Assembly (NCBI GenBank): GCA_017479265.1
Contig: JAFVCK010000040.1
Span: forward strand, 1-35,095
DNA: 35,095 nucleotides
From: Bacteroidales bacterium
GTDB lineage: Bacteria > Bacteroidota > Bacteroidia > Bacteroidales > UBA932
Direction of reading: 5' to 3'
The notes beneath the pieces are model-generated. The model searched no databases and was not told the DNA's origin. It saw only the letters and a program-made list of their open reading frames with translations. The position numbers were made by a program, and so were the translations under genes. Below are positions 33,895-35,095 of the stretch, one piece after another. Position 1 is the stretch's first letter, and each line of letters begins with the position of its first letter.

Positions 33895-34754
33895 TGGACA
33901 GGCTTTTAAAAGATTATTCCTATTACCTGAAGGTCGAACGGGCCATGTCTTCCAACACCGTGGAGGCATACCTGTCCGACCTGCAGGCTTTTTTCGATTC
34001 GGGAGTTCCGGATGCCCTTAGCGTCAGTCCGGATGACATAATCTCCTATCTTTCAGGACTTGACATATCCGAGCGTTCGCAGGCAAGGCTGCTGAGTTCC
34101 TTGCGTTCCTTCTTCGGATGGCTGCAGATTGAAGGAGAGAGGAAGGACAATCCCGCTGAGAACGTGGATGCGCCGAAGATTGGCCGCTATCTGCCTTCAG
34201 TGCTATCTGTCGAAGAAATCGACGCCATAATGGACAGCGTTTCCCTCAAGGATTGGAAAGGGCTGAGGGACAGATGCATACTGGAGGTGCTCTATGCCTG
34301 CGGACTGCGCGTTTCCGAGGCTTCGTCCCTGAGGATTTCCGATATTTTCGAGAGCGAAGGCTTTGTGCGGGTCACGGGAAAGGGCGACAAGCAGAGGATA
34401 GTTCCCATAGGGAGCCTTGCCCTTTCATGGATAAGGACCTATCTGGATTCGCGGCCGGATTCTGCTCCGGGATATGAGGATTGCCTCTTCATAAACGCTA
34501 AGGGAAGGCCGCTCAGCAGGGTTTCGATTTTCAACCTGGTCAAGAAGCAGGCCATGCTCGCCGGCATACACAAGGAGATTTCCCCTCACACTTTCCGCCA
34601 TTCTTTCGCTACGCACATGATAGAGAACGGGGCGGACCTTCGCGTTGTCCAGGAGATGCTGGGGCACGAGAGTATTCTGACAACGGAAATCTACACGCAT
34701 ATAGACCAGTCTTCCTGGCAGAAGGCCGTGCTCGACGCGCATCCTGATAAATAA
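33894..34754 (+). CDS. xerD: Site-specific tyrosine recombinase XerD/XerC family
   Basis: The ATG at 33894 overlaps the stop of the peptidase gene (TGATG); a TTG one codon earlier is possible. The 286-residue protein has the SAM-like N-terminal core-binding domain (about 1-85) and the catalytic domain with all expected residues: Arg139 (ACGLRVSE), Lys163 (TGKGDKQR), His232 and Arg235 (HTFRH), His258 (LGHES) and nucleophile Tyr267 (TTEIYTHID). Size and domain arrangement fit the chromosomal XerC/XerD type that resolves chromosome dimers at dif, rather than a phage or transposon integrase. XerD versus XerC cannot be separated with certainty. No attachment-site repeats are seen beside it. Confidence 0.88.
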   Translation: MDRLLKDYSYYLKVERAMSSNTVEAYLSDLQAFFDSGVPDALSVSPDDIISYLSGLDISERSQARLLSSLRSFFGWLQIEGERKDNPAENVDAPKIGRYLPSVLSVEEIDAIMDSVSLKDWKGLRDRCILEVLYACGLRVSEASSLRISDIFESEGFVRVTGKGDKQRIVPIGSLALSWIRTYLDSRPDSAPGYEDCLFINAKGRPLSRVSIFNLVKKQAMLAGIHKEISPHTFRHSFATHMIENGADLRVVQEMLGHESILTTEIYTHIDQSSWQKAVLDAHPDK

Positions 34755-34799
34755 GGTGGTCAAGCCCCCGGGCAGCGTGTCCATAGTGCAGCGATGGCC

Positions 34800-35095
34800 T
34801 CAAGGACACAGGGCCGCGATTTCCTCCTGTGTGAGGCCGGTGTAAAGGGTTATCTTATCCGCCGGTTCCCCGCATTCCAGCATCTTGAGAGCCAACTCCA
34901 CGAAGGCATCCTTGCGGCCTTTCTTTATGCCACGCGCCTCACCACGCGCCTCACCGCGAGTTTCCCCCTCCTTGACAGCATACTCAAGTTCGCACTTGCG
35001 GTCGAGCTCACGGAAATACTCGCCGTAGTATTCCTCGAACCTCTGTAAGTCGTATTTTGCTATCTCCATGGTGTGATACAGGTTGTTTAAAAAGT
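34800..35095 (-). CDS. Rpn/PD-(D/E)XK nuclease-family transposase, C-terminal part (5' partial)
   Basis: The minus-strand frame is open to the window edge and ends with TGA at 34800-34802, so this is probably the tail of a longer gene. An ATG at 35069 would give 89 residues alone. The visible part has 'RFEEYYGEYFRELDRKCELEYAVKEGE', then a repeated R-G-E-A unit, 'GIKKGRKD', then 'ALKMLECGEPADKITLYTGLTQEEIAAL'. This mixture of a Gly/Glu/Lys-rich hinge plus a short helix-turn-helix-like end is typical of the C-termini of Rpn family recombination-promoting nucleases/putative transposases, which are common and often decayed in Bacteroidales. The core PD-(D/E)XK domain is not in the window. Confidence 0.65.
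   Translation of the reverse strand, partial: FLNNLYHTMEIAKYDLQRFEEYYGEYFRELDRKCELEYAVKEGETRGEARGEARGIKKGRKDAFVELALKMLECGEPADKITLYTGLTQEEIAALCP
34931..34954 (-). repeat. Two perfect 12-bp tandem repeats in the transposase-like gene
   Basis: CACGCGCCTCAC occurs twice in tandem (34931-34942, 34943-34954), with a degenerate third unit after it. It encodes the RGEA repeats and, being a multiple of three, could expand or contract without a frameshift. Confidence 0.8.

Noticed and set aside
33894-34754. Mobile-element integrase rather than Xer
   Set aside because: Length, domain plan and operon coupling to a peptidase gene fit the chromosomal Xer type. No attachment-site repeats or cargo genes were seen beside it.

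Overview
The window looks like chromosomal DNA from a Bacteroidota bacterium, most probably a gut-type Bacteroidales. The evidence is FimA/Mfa-type fimbrillin lipoproteins, a DUF3575 outer-membrane protein, a lipoprotein dipeptidyl peptidase III with an HECLGH zinc motif, a clostripain-family lipoprotein, a Chlamydia/Bacteroidota-style V-ATPase operon, and many start regions preceded by the Bacteroidota -7 element TAnnTTTG with little Shine-Dalgarno signal. The family (for example Rikenellaceae-like) cannot be settled from sequence reading alone.

Layout. 1-283: the C-terminal end of a DUF4143-type AAA ATPase, cut by the window edge. 334-7232 (minus): a four-gene fimbria-type cell-surface operon, with a promoter near 7201-7232 and a strong terminator at 334-365. 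It encodes a DUF3575/OmpA-like protein, two smaller fimbrial lipoproteins and a 1197-residue multidomain lipoprotein. 7268-8832 (plus): a membrane-anchored TPR protein and YebC, closed by a terminator. 8852-16215 (plus): a sodium-pumping methylmalonyl-CoA decarboxylase operon (alpha, a gamma subunit fused to an exported lamin-tail domain, biotin carrier, beta), followed closely by a BamA/TamA-like barrel, a DUF389 membrane protein and a homocysteine S-methyltransferase-like protein that has lost two of its three zinc cysteines. 16286-23600 (plus): a seven-gene V-type ATPase operon (E, DUF2764, A, B, D, I, K) ending in a terminator. 23627-24627 (minus): ribosomal protein L31 type B and thymidine kinase. 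24575-29708 (plus): an acidic repeat protein, rsmI, a ComEA-like HhH protein, glmM, and a DUF1343/NamZ-like protein. 29717-31852 (minus): a C11 (clostripain) lipoprotein and tpiA. 31866-34754 (plus): dipeptidyl peptidase III and a Xer recombinase. 34800-35095 (minus): the C-terminal end of an Rpn/PD-(D/E)XK transposase-like protein running off the right edge.

How the parts fit. The methylmalonyl-CoA decarboxylase would export Na+ while making propionyl-CoA. The proteolipid K of the adjacent V-ATPase carries every residue matching the Na+ ligands of Enterococcus hirae NtpK. The two operons, which lie end to end, may therefore form one sodium circuit (inference). The surface peptidases fit a cell that uses peptides. 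No tRNA, rRNA, CRISPR array or complete insertion sequence was seen. The most unusual items are the lamin-tail/OadG fusion, the zinc-site-deficient methyltransferase relative, the DUF2764 protein occupying the place of missing V-ATPase stalk genes, and the signal-peptide-less NamZ relative coupled to glmM.
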